From Kordiimonas gwangyangensis DSM 19435 = JCM 12864 (GTDB lineage: Bacteria; Pseudomonadota; Alphaproteobacteria; Sphingomonadales; Kordiimonadaceae), in contig NZ_AQXF01000005.1 of the NCBI RefSeq assembly GCF_000375545.1, forward strand, positions 384,714 through 448,713: a DNA stretch of 64,000 nucleotides, given 5' to 3'. Under the pieces are notes generated by a model that had not been told where the DNA came from, ran no database searches, and was given only the letters and a program-made list of their open reading frames with translations. Positions 53,419-62,319 of this stretch are shown piece after piece. How positions within the stretch are numbered: the first letter of the stretch is position 1; every line of letters starts with the position of its first letter. The position numbers and the translations under genes were made by a program.

Positions 53419-56253
53419 TTACTGGTTCAGCCAGACGGTCCAGCCTGCAACCCAGTCGTTGCTTGCGCCCGATACCGCACCAATGTGGGTGGTGGCATCG
53501 AAGAAGCTGTCAACGTTCGCTACGTTCGTAGCGGTTGCGCCGTTTTCAGTTGCGCCGTTGATGTAGTTCTTGAAGGACGCCGCACCGCTTTGAGCGCTGA
53601 GGGTGTGAGCTGCAACGAAGTTGTTGCTCTGGTTCAGGAACCATGTTTCGAGGTCGAACACGTTGCCGTCGTCAGAGAAGGTCGAAGCGCAGCTTTCTGC
53701 AAGCAGGGTGGACTGCATGGTCAGGTCACCGGTCAGCGTGGTTGCGTTCGGGCCAGACACTGCGAAGGTTGCGTCCTGGTCGATATCGAGGCAGGAGTCG
53801 CCGAAGTCAGCTACCACTACGTTGTAGAGGTTTGCAGCAGTACCTTCGCGGAGCAGGATACCGATGTCGCTCTCGCCGCCAGCGGCAGCCGCACCAATGA
53901 TGGTTGCGTTCGAGATCATCGGGTGAGCGCGCGGCAGGAAGTCGTTACCGTCGCCGAAGTTATCAGCTTCGATACCTTGGTCCGTTGCCGGCTGGTTCGG
54001 GTTCTGTACGATCACTACGTGCTGAACCTTACCGCGCCAACCTTGCGTCCAGTCGAGGCTGTCATCGTCAGCGCCGGTGAGCACGAGGTGTTTCGCGTTC
54101 ACAGTACCACCGAAGAATTCAACCGCATCGTCCGCACCGTTGTGAACTTGCAGGTAGTCGATTTCCGTGCCGGAACCTACGCCCTGGAAGGCAATGCCGT
54201 TCAGTTCGTCGTCAGCCGTGATCGGGTTACCAGCATATACTACGCGGGTGTAGAAGATCTGGCCGCTGTCGTCCGTGTCATCAACACCACCGTAGAGACC
54301 GCTGTCGCCCTCGCCGGACGCTTCACACACACCGCTACCATTACAGGTGTTGATGGTGGCACGACCGTTGATCACGATACCGCCCCAGAGGGAGGTGTCA
54401 GTGTCGAGGTTGCGAGTGTCCGGGTTGATGGCGGTGAAGGTTACCGGTGCATCAGCCGTACCGTTAGAGTTCAGCTTGGAACCGCGGGAGATGATCAGGT
54501 AGCTCTCGAGATCAGCACCCATGACGGTCACGCCCGGCTCGATGGTGAGCGTAGCAGCAGAACCGTTTGCAGCTGGGCTGGCCGGGTCGGAACCCATGTC
54601 CACACCGAAGGTAACCTTACCGTCGAGCACGTAGTCGAGGCCGGATACGAGACGCATGTCAGCGGTGTAGGTGCCGGAAAGCACACACTGGCCGCTTGAG
54701 TTCTCGGTCGTGCCGGTCGGGCACTCTGGGTCCGGGTTCAGGCCATAGGTCCAACCGATGGTCCAGTTGTCGGAACCGGCGGTGCTGCGTACGGCACCAG
54801 CATAGCTCGTGTTGTCGAAGAACGTGTCGATGGCGCGAACGTTGGTGCCAACAACTGCGTTTTCAGCAGAGCCGTTGATGAAGCCGTTCGACAGGGTCGT
54901 CGTGCCAACAACGTTGTTGCTTTGGCTGAGGAAGTAGGTCTCGAGGTCGAAGTTGTTGCCGTCGTCCTTGAAGACAGAGGCGCAACCGCTGTCGAGAAGC
55001 GTGCTCTGGATCGTCAGGTTACCCGTGAGGTTGGTGGCAGAAGAGCCCGCGTTCACGAAGGTAGCGTCCTGGTCGATGTCGAGACATGCGTCACCAAAGT
55101 CGGATACAACAGTGTTATAGATGTTCGCGCCGGTACCTTCACGGAGAAGCATACCGATGTCGCTCTCGCCGCCCTGGCTTTGCGTACCAACGATGGTGAA
55201 GTTGGCAAGACGCGGCTTGGCGCGCGGCAGGAAGTCGTTACCGTCACCGAAGTTATCAGCTTCGATACCTTGGTCGGAAGCTGGCTGGTTCGGGTTCTGC
55301 ATGATGATCACATGCTGAGCCTTACCGCGCCAACCTTGCGTCCAGTCGAAACCGTCATCGTCCGAACCGGTGATCACAAGGTGCTTGACCTGTGCCGTAC
55401 CACCGAAGAACTCAACGCCGTCATCCGCACCGTTGTGGATGTGGATATAGTCAAGCTCGGTACCCGAACCAACGCCCTGGAGCGCGAGCGAGTTCAGTTC
55501 GTCGTCACCCGTGATCGGGTTACCAGCGTATTTGATCTGAACGTATTTCAGCGTGCCGCTGTCGTCCGTGTCGTCGCTGCCGCCGTAGGTGCCGCTGTCG
55601 CCTTCGCCTTCAGCTTCACAAACGCCCGACTGGTTACAGGTGTTGATGGTGGCTTTACCGTTGAGGATAAGGCCGCCCCACTCGGAAGTGTAAGGCTCGG
55701 TCAGGGCGGAACCGCTGTGGCTGGAACGCGGCGTAAGGCCGAGGTCGGCTGCGAGGCCGAGGTCGAGGCCCGAGGTGAAGATGATCGGCTCGCTCTGGCT
55801 ACCAACAGCTTCGATTTTCGAGCCGCGGGAGATCACGAGAAGATCGGTTTTGGTTGCGCCGTAAATGCGCGTACCAGCTTCGATGGTCAGGGTAGCCGGG
55901 TCGCCAGCGGCAGCGGAACCATCCGCGCCTGTGTCAACACCAACAACCACTTTACCGGAAAGCTGGTAGATATTGTCTGCGGTAAGGGTAAGGTCCTGCG
56001 TGATCGTGCCGGAAAGACGGCAGTGATCTTCATCGCCTACAGTTACGGTCTCGGTACCGGTCGGACATTCGCCAGCGCTACCGCCGCCGTCGCCACCGCC
56101 ATCACCGCCACCATTGCCCGGATTACCGGTGCCTGGGTTCGGGCCCTGATTGCCCGGAGAAGCCAGTTCTGTGCTATCGTCGCCACAAGCAACCAGTGCC
56201 AGTGCGGCAACCGCTGCAAGAAGCGTGTTTTTCAAAATCTGAAGGTTTGTCAT
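53419..56253 (-). CDS. Large lipoprotein with two tandem ~440-residue units; candidate type II secretion substrate
   Basis: A 944-residue protein. ATG at 56253 begins a lipoprotein signal with lipobox LVAC. A Gly/Asn/Pro linker (GTGNPGNGGGDGGGDGGGS) precedes two homologous units, starting near residues 62 and 510, each opening ECPTGT. Both repeat ISRGSK, YGG-DDTDDSG, YAGNPIT-DDELN, NPNQPA-DQGIEADNFGDG and LREGT blocks in the same order. The Asp/Gly/Asn-rich rung-like pattern suggests a calcium-binding beta-helix. I do not recognise a named family. Proximity to the gsp operon and a TonB receptor suggests a secreted surface protein. Confidence 0.85.
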   Translation of the reverse strand: MTNLQILKNTLLAAVAALALVACGDDSTELASPGNQGPNPGTGNPGNGGGDGGGDGGGSAGECPTGTETVTVGDEDHCRLSGTITQDLTLTADNIYQLSGKVVVGVDTGADGSAAAGDPATLTIEAGTRIYGATKTDLLVISRGSKIEAVGSQSEPIIFTSGLDLGLAADLGLTPRSSHSGSALTEPYTSEWGGLILNGKATINTCNQSGVCEAEGEGDSGTYGGSDDTDDSGTLKYVQIKYAGNPITGDDELNSLALQGVGSGTELDYIHIHNGADDGVEFFGGTAQVKHLVITGSDDDGFDWTQGWRGKAQHVIIMQNPNQPASDQGIEADNFGDGNDFLPRAKPRLANFTIVGTQSQGGESDIGMLLREGTGANIYNTVVSDFGDACLDIDQDATFVNAGSSATNLTGNLTIQSTLLDSGCASVFKDDGNNFDLETYFLSQSNNVVGTTTLSNGFINGSAENAVVGTNVRAIDTFFDNTSYAGAVRSTAGSDNWTIGWTYGLNPDPECPTGTTENSSGQCVLSGTYTADMRLVSGLDYVLDGKVTFGVDMGSDPASPAANGSAATLTIEPGVTVMGADLESYLIISRGSKLNSNGTADAPVTFTAINPDTRNLDTDTSLWGGIVINGRATINTCNGSGVCEASGEGDSGLYGGVDDTDDSGQIFYTRVVYAGNPITADDELNGIAFQGVGSGTEIDYLQVHNGADDAVEFFGGTVNAKHLVLTGADDDSLDWTQGWRGKVQHVVIVQNPNQPATDQGIEADNFGDGNDFLPRAHPMISNATIIGAAAAGGESDIGILLREGTAANLYNVVVADFGDSCLDIDQDATFAVSGPNATTLTGDLTMQSTLLAESCASTFSDDGNVFDLETWFLNQSNNFVAAHTLSAQSGAASFKNYINGATENGATATNVANVDSFFDATTHIGAVSGASNDWVAGWTVWLNQ
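53422..54726 (-). repeat. Second unit of the internal duplication
   Basis: Residues about 510-944 of the large lipoprotein. It is collinear with the first unit and shares long near-identical stretches, for example VQHVVIVQNPNQPATDQGIE here against AQHVIIMQNPNQPASDQGIE. It ends in DWVAGWTVWLN, matching WTIGWTYGLN at the end of unit one. Confidence 0.88.
54727..56070 (-). repeat. First unit of the internal duplication
   Basis: Residues about 62-509 of the large lipoprotein, from ECPTGTETV to the boundary before the second ECPTG. Divergence at the ends and conservation in the central Asp/Gly-rich core suggests an old duplication under functional constraint. Confidence 0.88.
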
Positions 56254-56458
56254 TGTATTCCCCGTACGACGCCTAAGATGTCGCTTGAAAAATTGGTGCA
56301 AGCGAAATGGCCAACGTTTTGCTGTCGGCTCACGGGGAATGATCGGTAATCTGGTTATGTTTCAGTTTGTTTGCAGTTCGTTGACCATTGCTGTCACATT
56401 CCGAATATGGTGCAAATGCAGCACTTCAGAACGCACAGTGTGGCAAAACTGCCGCGTT

Positions 56459-57004
56459 TTACGCATCAAAAGGCGAAAAATACAACCACACAAGCCAGAG
56501 GCCGAGACAAAGGAATGGTCCAAAGGGGATGGGTTCAGCGGAATTATGACGTCCGCTTGAAACCGATTTCACAAGGAAGCCGCCGAGTCCGGCGAGCGAC
56601 GCGATGAGAAGTACAGGCGGCAGTCCGGCCCAACTGACCCACGCGCCCGCCGCGCCCAAAAACTTGGCGTCCCCCATGCCAAGCCCCGCCCGCCCGCGCA
56701 GCTTCTCATAGGCAAGAGCGAGGGCGGCGAGTGCGATAAAGCCAGCGACAAGCCCGATAAGATAGGGCGCCATGTGCGCGGCATTAAGATAGGCGTTCAA
56801 AAGCCCAACCACCGCCAGCGTGGCAACAAGCAAGTTGGGCAAGCGGAAGGTGAAATGGTCATAAAGCGCGAGGGCATAGAGATTGGCGTATAACACCAGC
56901 GACACCAGCAGAGGCCGGTCAGACCATAGAAGGGCAGCAAGCGGCAGCAGGAACAGAAGCGCGGGGATGATAAACCTGCGTTTGCCCGTGTCTGCCGTAT
57001 CCAT
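56459..57004 (-). CDS. Short A24 prepilin peptidase (peptidase domain only)
   Basis: A 181-residue membrane aspartic peptidase. The two catalytic Asp residues lie in ALYDHFTFRLPNLL and GLGMGDAKFLGAAGAW. It lacks the N-terminal methylase and zinc-cysteine domain of full GspO/PilD (usually 260-290 residues), resembling CpaA/TadV-type enzymes in size. On the same strand and 205 bases before the duplicated lipoprotein. It probably cleaves the GspG-K pseudopilins, but N-methylation would need another enzyme. Confidence 0.88.
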   Translation of the reverse strand: MDTADTGKRRFIIPALLFLLPLAALLWSDRPLLVSLVLYANLYALALYDHFTFRLPNLLVATLAVVGLLNAYLNAAHMAPYLIGLVAGFIALAALALAYEKLRGRAGLGMGDAKFLGAAGAWVSWAGLPPVLLIASLAGLGGFLVKSVSSGRHNSAEPIPFGPFLCLGLWLVWLYFSPFDA

Positions 57005-57227
57005 AAGCCATCCTCGATCTGCTGATGGCTGACCCTAGCCCGACCGACAGGCGTTCACAAGCGGCAGCGGTTAGCGCGCGAGAATTGGCATAGGCCAGAA
57101 ATGGAGCCGCCCCCACGGGCCTTGTTGACGCAAGGGGGACCGGCGGGGGCGGAAATGAAACCACCAACAAATTGTCGTACGTGGTTCGGGGTTGTCCCTT
57201 CTATATAGGAACGCGCCTCAGCGCTTA

Positions 57228-57605
57228 CTAGTTCTCACCCATCCGGGAGAGTGCAGTTTTTGCAATTGTCTTCACGCGGCGCGGCTCACCGTTCATCAGA
57301 AGCGCGTACGGATTGTCGCGACCATCGAGGATTTCGCGGTACATGGCGACTGCCTGTTCCTTGCGGCCCGTGGTGCTATAGACAAAGGCAAGGTTCAGTT
57401 TTGCAAAGACCTGGTCTTCAGCCGCGACGTCAGCGCCCAGAAGGGCTGCTTCAGCTTGCGACCAGTCACCTTGCTGGAGTTCGCTTTTCGCATAAAGATC
57501 AGGGTTGGCGGCTTGAGCTTCATCGGCGAATCGCGTCTCATCTGCGGACGCGCCAACCGTCATAATTGTTGCAGCAACAAGAGCACCGAAAGTTCCAAAA
57601 CGCAT
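57228..57605 (-). CDS. Small exported TPR-like protein
   Basis: A 125-residue protein with a signal peptide (GALVAATIMTVGASA) and one to two TPR-like helical hairpins (VFAKLNLAFVYSTTGRKEQA, VAMYREIL). No named family. It is upstream of the prepilin peptidase on the same strand with a 223-base gap, so cotranscription is uncertain. It may mediate periplasmic protein contacts. Confidence 0.68.
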   Translation of the reverse strand: MRFGTFGALVAATIMTVGASADETRFADEAQAANPDLYAKSELQQGDWSQAEAALLGADVAAEDQVFAKLNLAFVYSTTGRKEQAVAMYREILDGRDNPYALLMNGEPRRVKTIAKTALSRMGEN

Positions 57606-57902
57606 ACTGGCCTCCTTATGGCAAATCTTCCCATTATGGGCGTGTTTGTTACAGATTAATGTAACACCGAGATAATTTGGGCCAAAGGAGGATTTAACGT
57701 TTTGAACTGCTTGGATTAATTTTTTTTCAAGCGGAGGCCGAAAATATTACCATTTAAGTTCAATCAGTTACGTGAACGAACGTGATTCGTGCACCTGTGT
57801 ATGAATTTTTTATGACAGTGCCAGAAAAAGGGGGATTTGTCACTATTTCTCGCCTAGCAAGGGGTCGAAACACCTTGTTTGTGACAGATATCGGACCCCT
57901 GA
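57606..57902. other. Gene-free divergent promoter region
   Basis: About 300 AT-rich bases between two divergent exported-protein genes. I see no gene or RNA. A short overlapping direct repeat, ACGTGAACG-AACGTGA, lies near 57771-57786, upstream of the rightward gene, and could be a regulator site, though I cannot assign one. Confidence 0.45.
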
Positions 57903-58496
57903 ATGACGCGGAAATTTCGCACCCTCAACCTGATCGCATCGCTTGGCTTTGGCATTGCCACGGTTGCCATTACGGCACCGTCGTTTGCTGGCGCCAGCAT
58001 GGCACCCGGCAACATGCCGCAGGTTGACCGCGCGGAAGTGCCTGCGGCCCTCATGGCGTCCCTCTCCTCCCGCCCGATGGGCAGCAGCCTGGCCGATGAT
58101 GCATCGCCAGCGCTTGATTTTGTGCGTCACACCGGGGTTGTGAAAAACCTGTCGCTCCTGCTTCTTCACGACGTGAAGAACGAAGCGCACGTGCAGGCCG
58201 CGATCAAACGGTACGGTTTTGACAAGGTCCAGAAAACGGTCGTGTCCGCCATTCGCGTGGCGCAGCTTGAACATGGTGCCGAATGGGGTGACATGCTGGC
58301 TGGTATCTACGGCAGCCACTTCAACGCGGGTGAGCTGAAGTCGATCCTTTTGGAAAAAGAATCATCCCCGCACTTTGGCAAACTGATTGAAGAGCAGGAC
58401 GCCATTGCGGCGGCCGTAAAGCTTGACGGGCGGGACATCTACGCTGAGGCCCGCGCGCAGGTCATGCGCCAGCTTGAGCGCGCGCTCAAGATCTGA
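57903..58496 (+). CDS. Exported protein of unknown function
   Basis: A 197-residue protein with a signal peptide ending PSFA. The mature part is mainly helical: VVKNLSLLLLHDVKNEAHVQ, a middle region (QLEHGAEWGDMLAGIYGSHF) and a C-terminal helix rich in Arg and Glu. The tail reads loosely like DUF2059-type proteins, but I cannot claim membership. It converges on the Ca/Na antiporter gene with 36 bases between stops. Confidence 0.65.
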   Translation: MTRKFRTLNLIASLGFGIATVAITAPSFAGASMAPGNMPQVDRAEVPAALMASLSSRPMGSSLADDASPALDFVRHTGVVKNLSLLLLHDVKNEAHVQAAIKRYGFDKVQKTVVSAIRVAQLEHGAEWGDMLAGIYGSHFNAGELKSILLEKESSPHFGKLIEEQDAIAAAVKLDGRDIYAEARAQVMRQLERALKI

Positions 58497-58532
58497 TCCC
58501 GCAATCTGAAGGTATGGTGATGTGGCGCGGTC

Positions 58533-59510
58533 CTAGACCGTGCCGTCCAGCGCGCTTTCCAGCAGCACACCCGTGTAAGCCACGAAGCAGATCAGCAGGA
58601 ACGCACCCTCGTAGCGGTTGATACGCCCCATGCCACGGAAGCCGAAACCAAGGCCAAACAGCGCGAGGGTAAGGAAACCCATCACCGGCAGGTCCCGCAC
58701 CAAGACCATCTGATCAACCGAGATGGACTGAATGCTACCCGCAATACCGGTTACCGCCAGCGTGTTGAAAAGGTTTGAGCCAATCACGTTCCCAAACGCG
58801 ATTTCATGGTCGCCCTTGCGCGCCGCGATGATGGAAGATGCGAGTTCCGGCAGGCTGGTGCCGACGGCAACGACCGTGAGCCCGATGATCACATCGCTGA
58901 CACCAAGGTTCTCCGCAACCTGTACCGCGCCCCACACCAGCGCCTGCGAGCTAAGCACCAGAAGCGTAAGGCCGATGATCAATACCGCGACAGCCTTTGC
59001 CATCGGGCCTTCGGGTTTATTGAGGCTATGGTCAACACTTTTACCAAAGCTGTCGCGCGCGTGTTTGCGCCCCTCATAGACGGACCAACAGGTCAGCCCC
59101 ACAAACACTGCCAGCAGGGCAACGGAATCGTAAAAGCCGATGATCCGGTCAAGCATGAGGACCGCCACAAGCGCCGTCGCACCCGCGAGGATCGGCAGCT
59201 CCTTGCGCAGAACCGCAGACTGCACCCCAAGCGGGCGGATCATGGCTGTCAGGCCAAGGATAAGCGCGATGTTGGTAATGTTGGAGCCAAACGCATTCCC
59301 GAGCGCGAGACCGGGGTTGCCCTGTGCGGCCGACAGGCCAGAAACCACCATTTCCGGCGCCGAGGTACCAAAACCGATGACCAGCATACCAATGAGAAGC
59401 GGCGACATGCCAAAGCGCTGCGCGACCGACTTTGCCCCGTCGATAAACAGACCTGCGCTCCAGACAAGGGCAACAAGCCCGCCGAGAATGGCAACCACTG
59501 GCATAATCAC
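58533..59510 (-). CDS. Calcium/sodium antiporter (YrbG/CaxA type)
   Basis: A 325-residue CaCA-family exchanger with two inverted alpha-repeats: FGTSAPEMVVSGLSAAQGNP with GNAFGSNITNIALILG, and VGTSLPELASSIIAARKGDH with GNVIGSNLFNTLAVTG. About ten helices. The start is either GTG at 59510, which has GAGG nine bases upstream, or ATG at 59504. Exports Ca2+ in exchange for Na+ at the inner membrane. Confidence 0.93.
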   Translation of the reverse strand: MIMPVVAILGGLVALVWSAGLFIDGAKSVAQRFGMSPLLIGMLVIGFGTSAPEMVVSGLSAAQGNPGLALGNAFGSNITNIALILGLTAMIRPLGVQSAVLRKELPILAGATALVAVLMLDRIIGFYDSVALLAVFVGLTCWSVYEGRKHARDSFGKSVDHSLNKPEGPMAKAVAVLIIGLTLLVLSSQALVWGAVQVAENLGVSDVIIGLTVVAVGTSLPELASSIIAARKGDHEIAFGNVIGSNLFNTLAVTGIAGSIQSISVDQMVLVRDLPVMGFLTLALFGLGFGFRGMGRINRYEGAFLLICFVAYTGVLLESALDGTV

Positions 59511-59601
59511 GTGACACTACCTCACTGAAGCGGCGACCCAAACACTGGCCGCGCGGCTGACAGGGCTTACGCCCCCTTTTGATTACGTGCGCCGGGCTTT
59601 A

Positions 59602-60030
59602 CTAGTTTCGCGGGGTCACAACAACGGTCAGTTTGACACTCGACCCACGCTCGATCCGGATGGTGGCAACACGCGTCGGCTTCTGGAACGTCAGCATTAT
59701 ATCGTCATCCTGAGCCTCGCTGATAAGACCCCATCCTTCATTTGGCATATTATTTTTGAAAAATTCGGCGACCTTCATCTGGTCGGCCTTCACTTTCACA
59801 TAGATTTTGCCGAAGGCGTTGGCGCCGTTGCCAAGGATTACCGACTTCTTGGTGTCAATAAGCGCACCGGCTGGCATGGACACATCGCCAATGCTTTCAC
59901 CGTTCCTCAGTTCAACCGGCTGCGCCTGCTTGGACTTGGCTGCCGCGGCAGCCGCATGCGCGGCACCCGGTACTGCCAACATGCTGGCGGCCAGCGCCAG
60001 TGTCGTGATCATCTTGCCAAATTGCTGCAT
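59602..60030 (-). CDS. Small exported protein of unknown function
   Basis: A 142-residue protein. ATG at 60030 has GGAGGAAGAT directly before it. The signal peptide ends GAAHA and is followed by an Ala run. The mature body (IGDVSMPAGALIDTKKSVIL, AFGKIYVKVKADQMKVAEFF) is mixed alpha/beta with no motif I recognise. It is divergent from the prolyl-hydroxylase-like gene. Confidence 0.65.
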   Translation of the reverse strand: MQQFGKMITTLALAASMLAVPGAAHAAAAAAKSKQAQPVELRNGESIGDVSMPAGALIDTKKSVILGNGANAFGKIYVKVKADQMKVAEFFKNNMPNEGWGLISEAQDDDIMLTFQKPTRVATIRIERGSSVKLTVVVTPRN

Positions 60031-60233
60031 ATCTTCCTCCCCGTCGGTCTGCCGCACGCAAACGAGCACACGGTTGAAATAGCATTTGTCTTCCCATGTT
60101 TTTAGTAAACCCGAGGGGGCTTGCACAACAGCAAAAATTGCTGCTTGGCCGCTTGAGCTATGTTAGACAGGCTGAAAGCGTCCGAGCGACAATCAGTTTT
60201 GAGCCAGTACGGACGACGGGGGACAGAGCAAAC

Positions 60234-60842
60234 ATGAAACGTGCGATTATTGACCTGCACCTGGAGCCGCGTGTTTACACCATTGCGGATTTTCTGGATG
60301 GCCCTGAATGCAGGCACATGATAGCCCGCGCCAAAACGCAGGAAATGAAACGCGCGACCGTCTCCGGCGATACGGACGGCGTGATCTCGGACGGGCGCAC
60401 CAATGATGTTTGCTGGCTTGACCATGCGGACGACCCGGCATGCAAGCGCATCGCGCTCAAAGTTGCGGGTCTCGTGGGCGTACCCCTGACCCATGCGGAG
60501 AAATTCCAGCTTATTCGATACGGTGTAGGCAAGGAATATAAGCCGCATTTCGACTCGTTTGACCCGAGCACCACCTCCGGCCAGCGCAACATGAAGGGCG
60601 GCGGGCAACGCATCATCACCGTGCTGGGTTACCTCAATAAAGTAGCACGGGGCGGTGCCACAGAATTTCCCAAACTTGGCATTAGCATCCCCCCTGAGCA
60701 GGGCAAGTTGCTGGTTTTCCACAACTGCCTGCCGGGTACGACTGAACGGCATCCCAAGTCGCTCCATGCGGGCACGCCGGTGCTTGAGGGTGAGAAATGG
60801 GCATTCAATCTGTGGTTCAGGGCTGAACCACGCAACATGTGA
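60234..60842 (+). CDS. 2-oxoglutarate/Fe(II) dioxygenase, prolyl-4-hydroxylase-like
   Basis: A 202-residue cytoplasmic dioxygenase. ATG at 60234 starts the family domain (VYTIADFLDGPECRHMIARA). The iron ligands are the His and Asp of YKPHFDSFD and the distal His of SLHAGTPV; the 2-oxoglutarate-binding Lys follows in GEKWAFNLWFR. Relatives hydroxylate prolines or other residues in proteins. The target is unknown. The P4Hc length is standard. Confidence 0.88.
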   Translation: MKRAIIDLHLEPRVYTIADFLDGPECRHMIARAKTQEMKRATVSGDTDGVISDGRTNDVCWLDHADDPACKRIALKVAGLVGVPLTHAEKFQLIRYGVGKEYKPHFDSFDPSTTSGQRNMKGGGQRIITVLGYLNKVARGGATEFPKLGISIPPEQGKLLVFHNCLPGTTERHPKSLHAGTPVLEGEKWAFNLWFRAEPRNM

Positions 60843-60963
60843 GCAACGACCGAGCGCCTGATTTTATAAGATTATTACAAAAAACCCTGCGTTTCGGGAT
60901 ATAAACAGAGCGTGCATTGTCATACTTTGGCAACGACCTGTCCCGACACTATGCAGGAAATAC

Positions 60964-60993
60964 TTGATTCATTTGCCCGACACCGGCTATATG
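60964..60993 (+). promoter_or_regulatory. Candidate sigma-70-like promoter of pgi
   Basis: TTGATT and TATATG are separated by 18 bases, about 40 bases before the pgi ATG. It is a fair match on position and spacing only. Confidence 0.3.
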
Positions 60994-61033
60994 GCAACGT
61001 TGTCATTGGCAGAAACAAAAGAGTTTGGAAATC

Positions 61034-62308
61034 ATGTTCAGCTATTCATTCGGTGAAAAATCGCTCGAAACCCTTCTTGAGGCCGAGGGCCTGACCGCAG
61101 CCTTCAAGGCGAATCTGGACAAGGCTGTCGCTTATGCGAAGGATTTGACCGCAAAGGGTCTGCTGCCATTTGCGCGCCAGATGTCCGACGGGCCGGACAT
61201 GGGACCAATGGCAGACGCCGCCAAACGCATTACCGGCACATGCGATGACCTGATTGTGCTCGGCACGGGTGGGTCGAGCCTTGGCGCGCAAGCCGCCATC
61301 GCCCTCGCCCGCTTCAATAAAGGCCCGGTGCGCATTCATACGCCCGACAGCCTGTGCCCCTTTGAGATGGACCTGCTGTTCCGTGAGCTTGATACCGCGC
61401 GCACGCACGTGCTGGCGATCTCCAAATCCGGCACCACGGCGGAAACCCTGGCGCAGCTTCTGGCCTGCCGCGCCTGGATTGAAGGCGGCAAACACAGCGC
61501 CAATCTGGGCGATCATTTCACCTTCATCACCGAACCGGGTGAGCGCCCCTTGCGCACCTACGGCGAAAAGCTGGGTTCGCCGATCCTTGACCACCCGACA
61601 GACGTTGGCGGCCGCTTTAGCGTGCTGACGAACGTGGGCATGCTGCCGGTCGCAGTATCCGGTCTTTCCGTGAAAGCCTTCCGCGAGGGTGCGGAGGAAG
61701 TGTGCGACGATTTCATGAAGTCGCCTGAAGCTGCAACAGCCGTTGTGGGTGCGGCGCTGACGCAAACACTCAATGAACACAAGGGTGTGACGCAAGTACT
61801 GATCATGCCGTACGCGGAAAGCTTGCGCGCTTTCACCCGCTGGCACGGCCAGCTGTGGGCGGAAAGCCTTGGCAAGGAAGGCCTTGGCACCACGCCGATC
61901 CGCGCTGTGGGCCCGGTGGACCAACACAGCCAGCTTCAGCTGTTTCTTGATGGCCCGAATGACAAGTTCTGCACTTTTGTCACAATTCCAAGTTATGGCA
62001 AAGGTCCGCGCATTGACGTGGATGAAGCCAAGGCTTATGGCCTTGACTATATGGCGGGCCGCACGATCGGCGATACCGTTACCTGCCAGTCCCGCGCAAC
62101 GCAGGAAACCCTGCGCGCCAAGGGACGCATGGTACGGGAGTTGGTGATCGACAGCCTGTCGGAAAAGAACCTCGGAGGACTATTTGTGTCCTTCATGCTG
62201 GAGACAGTGGTAACGGCGCACCTGATGGGTGTGAATGCATTTGACCAACCCGCCGTTGAAGAAGGCAAGGTTCTGACACGTCAGTATTTGAACGAACTGG
62301 ATATTTAA
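61034..62308 (+). CDS. pgi: Glucose-6-phosphate isomerase
   Basis: A 424-residue isomerase, on the short side for bacterial Pgi but complete. The SIS-fold motifs GTGGSSLGAQ and SKSGTTAETLAQL and the active-site signature GPVDQHSQLQLFLDGP are present. It interconverts glucose-6-phosphate and fructose-6-phosphate. ATG at 61034 is preferred over TTG at 61025. Eleven bases separate it from galU, suggesting one operon for sugar-nucleotide supply. Confidence 0.94.
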   Translation: MFSYSFGEKSLETLLEAEGLTAAFKANLDKAVAYAKDLTAKGLLPFARQMSDGPDMGPMADAAKRITGTCDDLIVLGTGGSSLGAQAAIALARFNKGPVRIHTPDSLCPFEMDLLFRELDTARTHVLAISKSGTTAETLAQLLACRAWIEGGKHSANLGDHFTFITEPGERPLRTYGEKLGSPILDHPTDVGGRFSVLTNVGMLPVAVSGLSVKAFREGAEEVCDDFMKSPEAATAVVGAALTQTLNEHKGVTQVLIMPYAESLRAFTRWHGQLWAESLGKEGLGTTPIRAVGPVDQHSQLQLFLDGPNDKFCTFVTIPSYGKGPRIDVDEAKAYGLDYMAGRTIGDTVTCQSRATQETLRAKGRMVRELVIDSLSEKNLGGLFVSFMLETVVTAHLMGVNAFDQPAVEEGKVLTRQYLNELDI

Positions 62309-62319
62309 AAGGATAAAAA

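Noticed and set aside
53422..56070. Repeated DNA blocks that might suggest a CRISPR array or tandem satellite
   Set aside because: The repeats are long, coding and occur only twice. They are an in-frame gene duplication.
54922..56349. 475-residue plus-strand open frame opposite the duplicated lipoprotein
   Set aside because: A shadow created by codon bias. A partner shadow at 53485-54699 mirrors the internal duplication, which explains their similarity.
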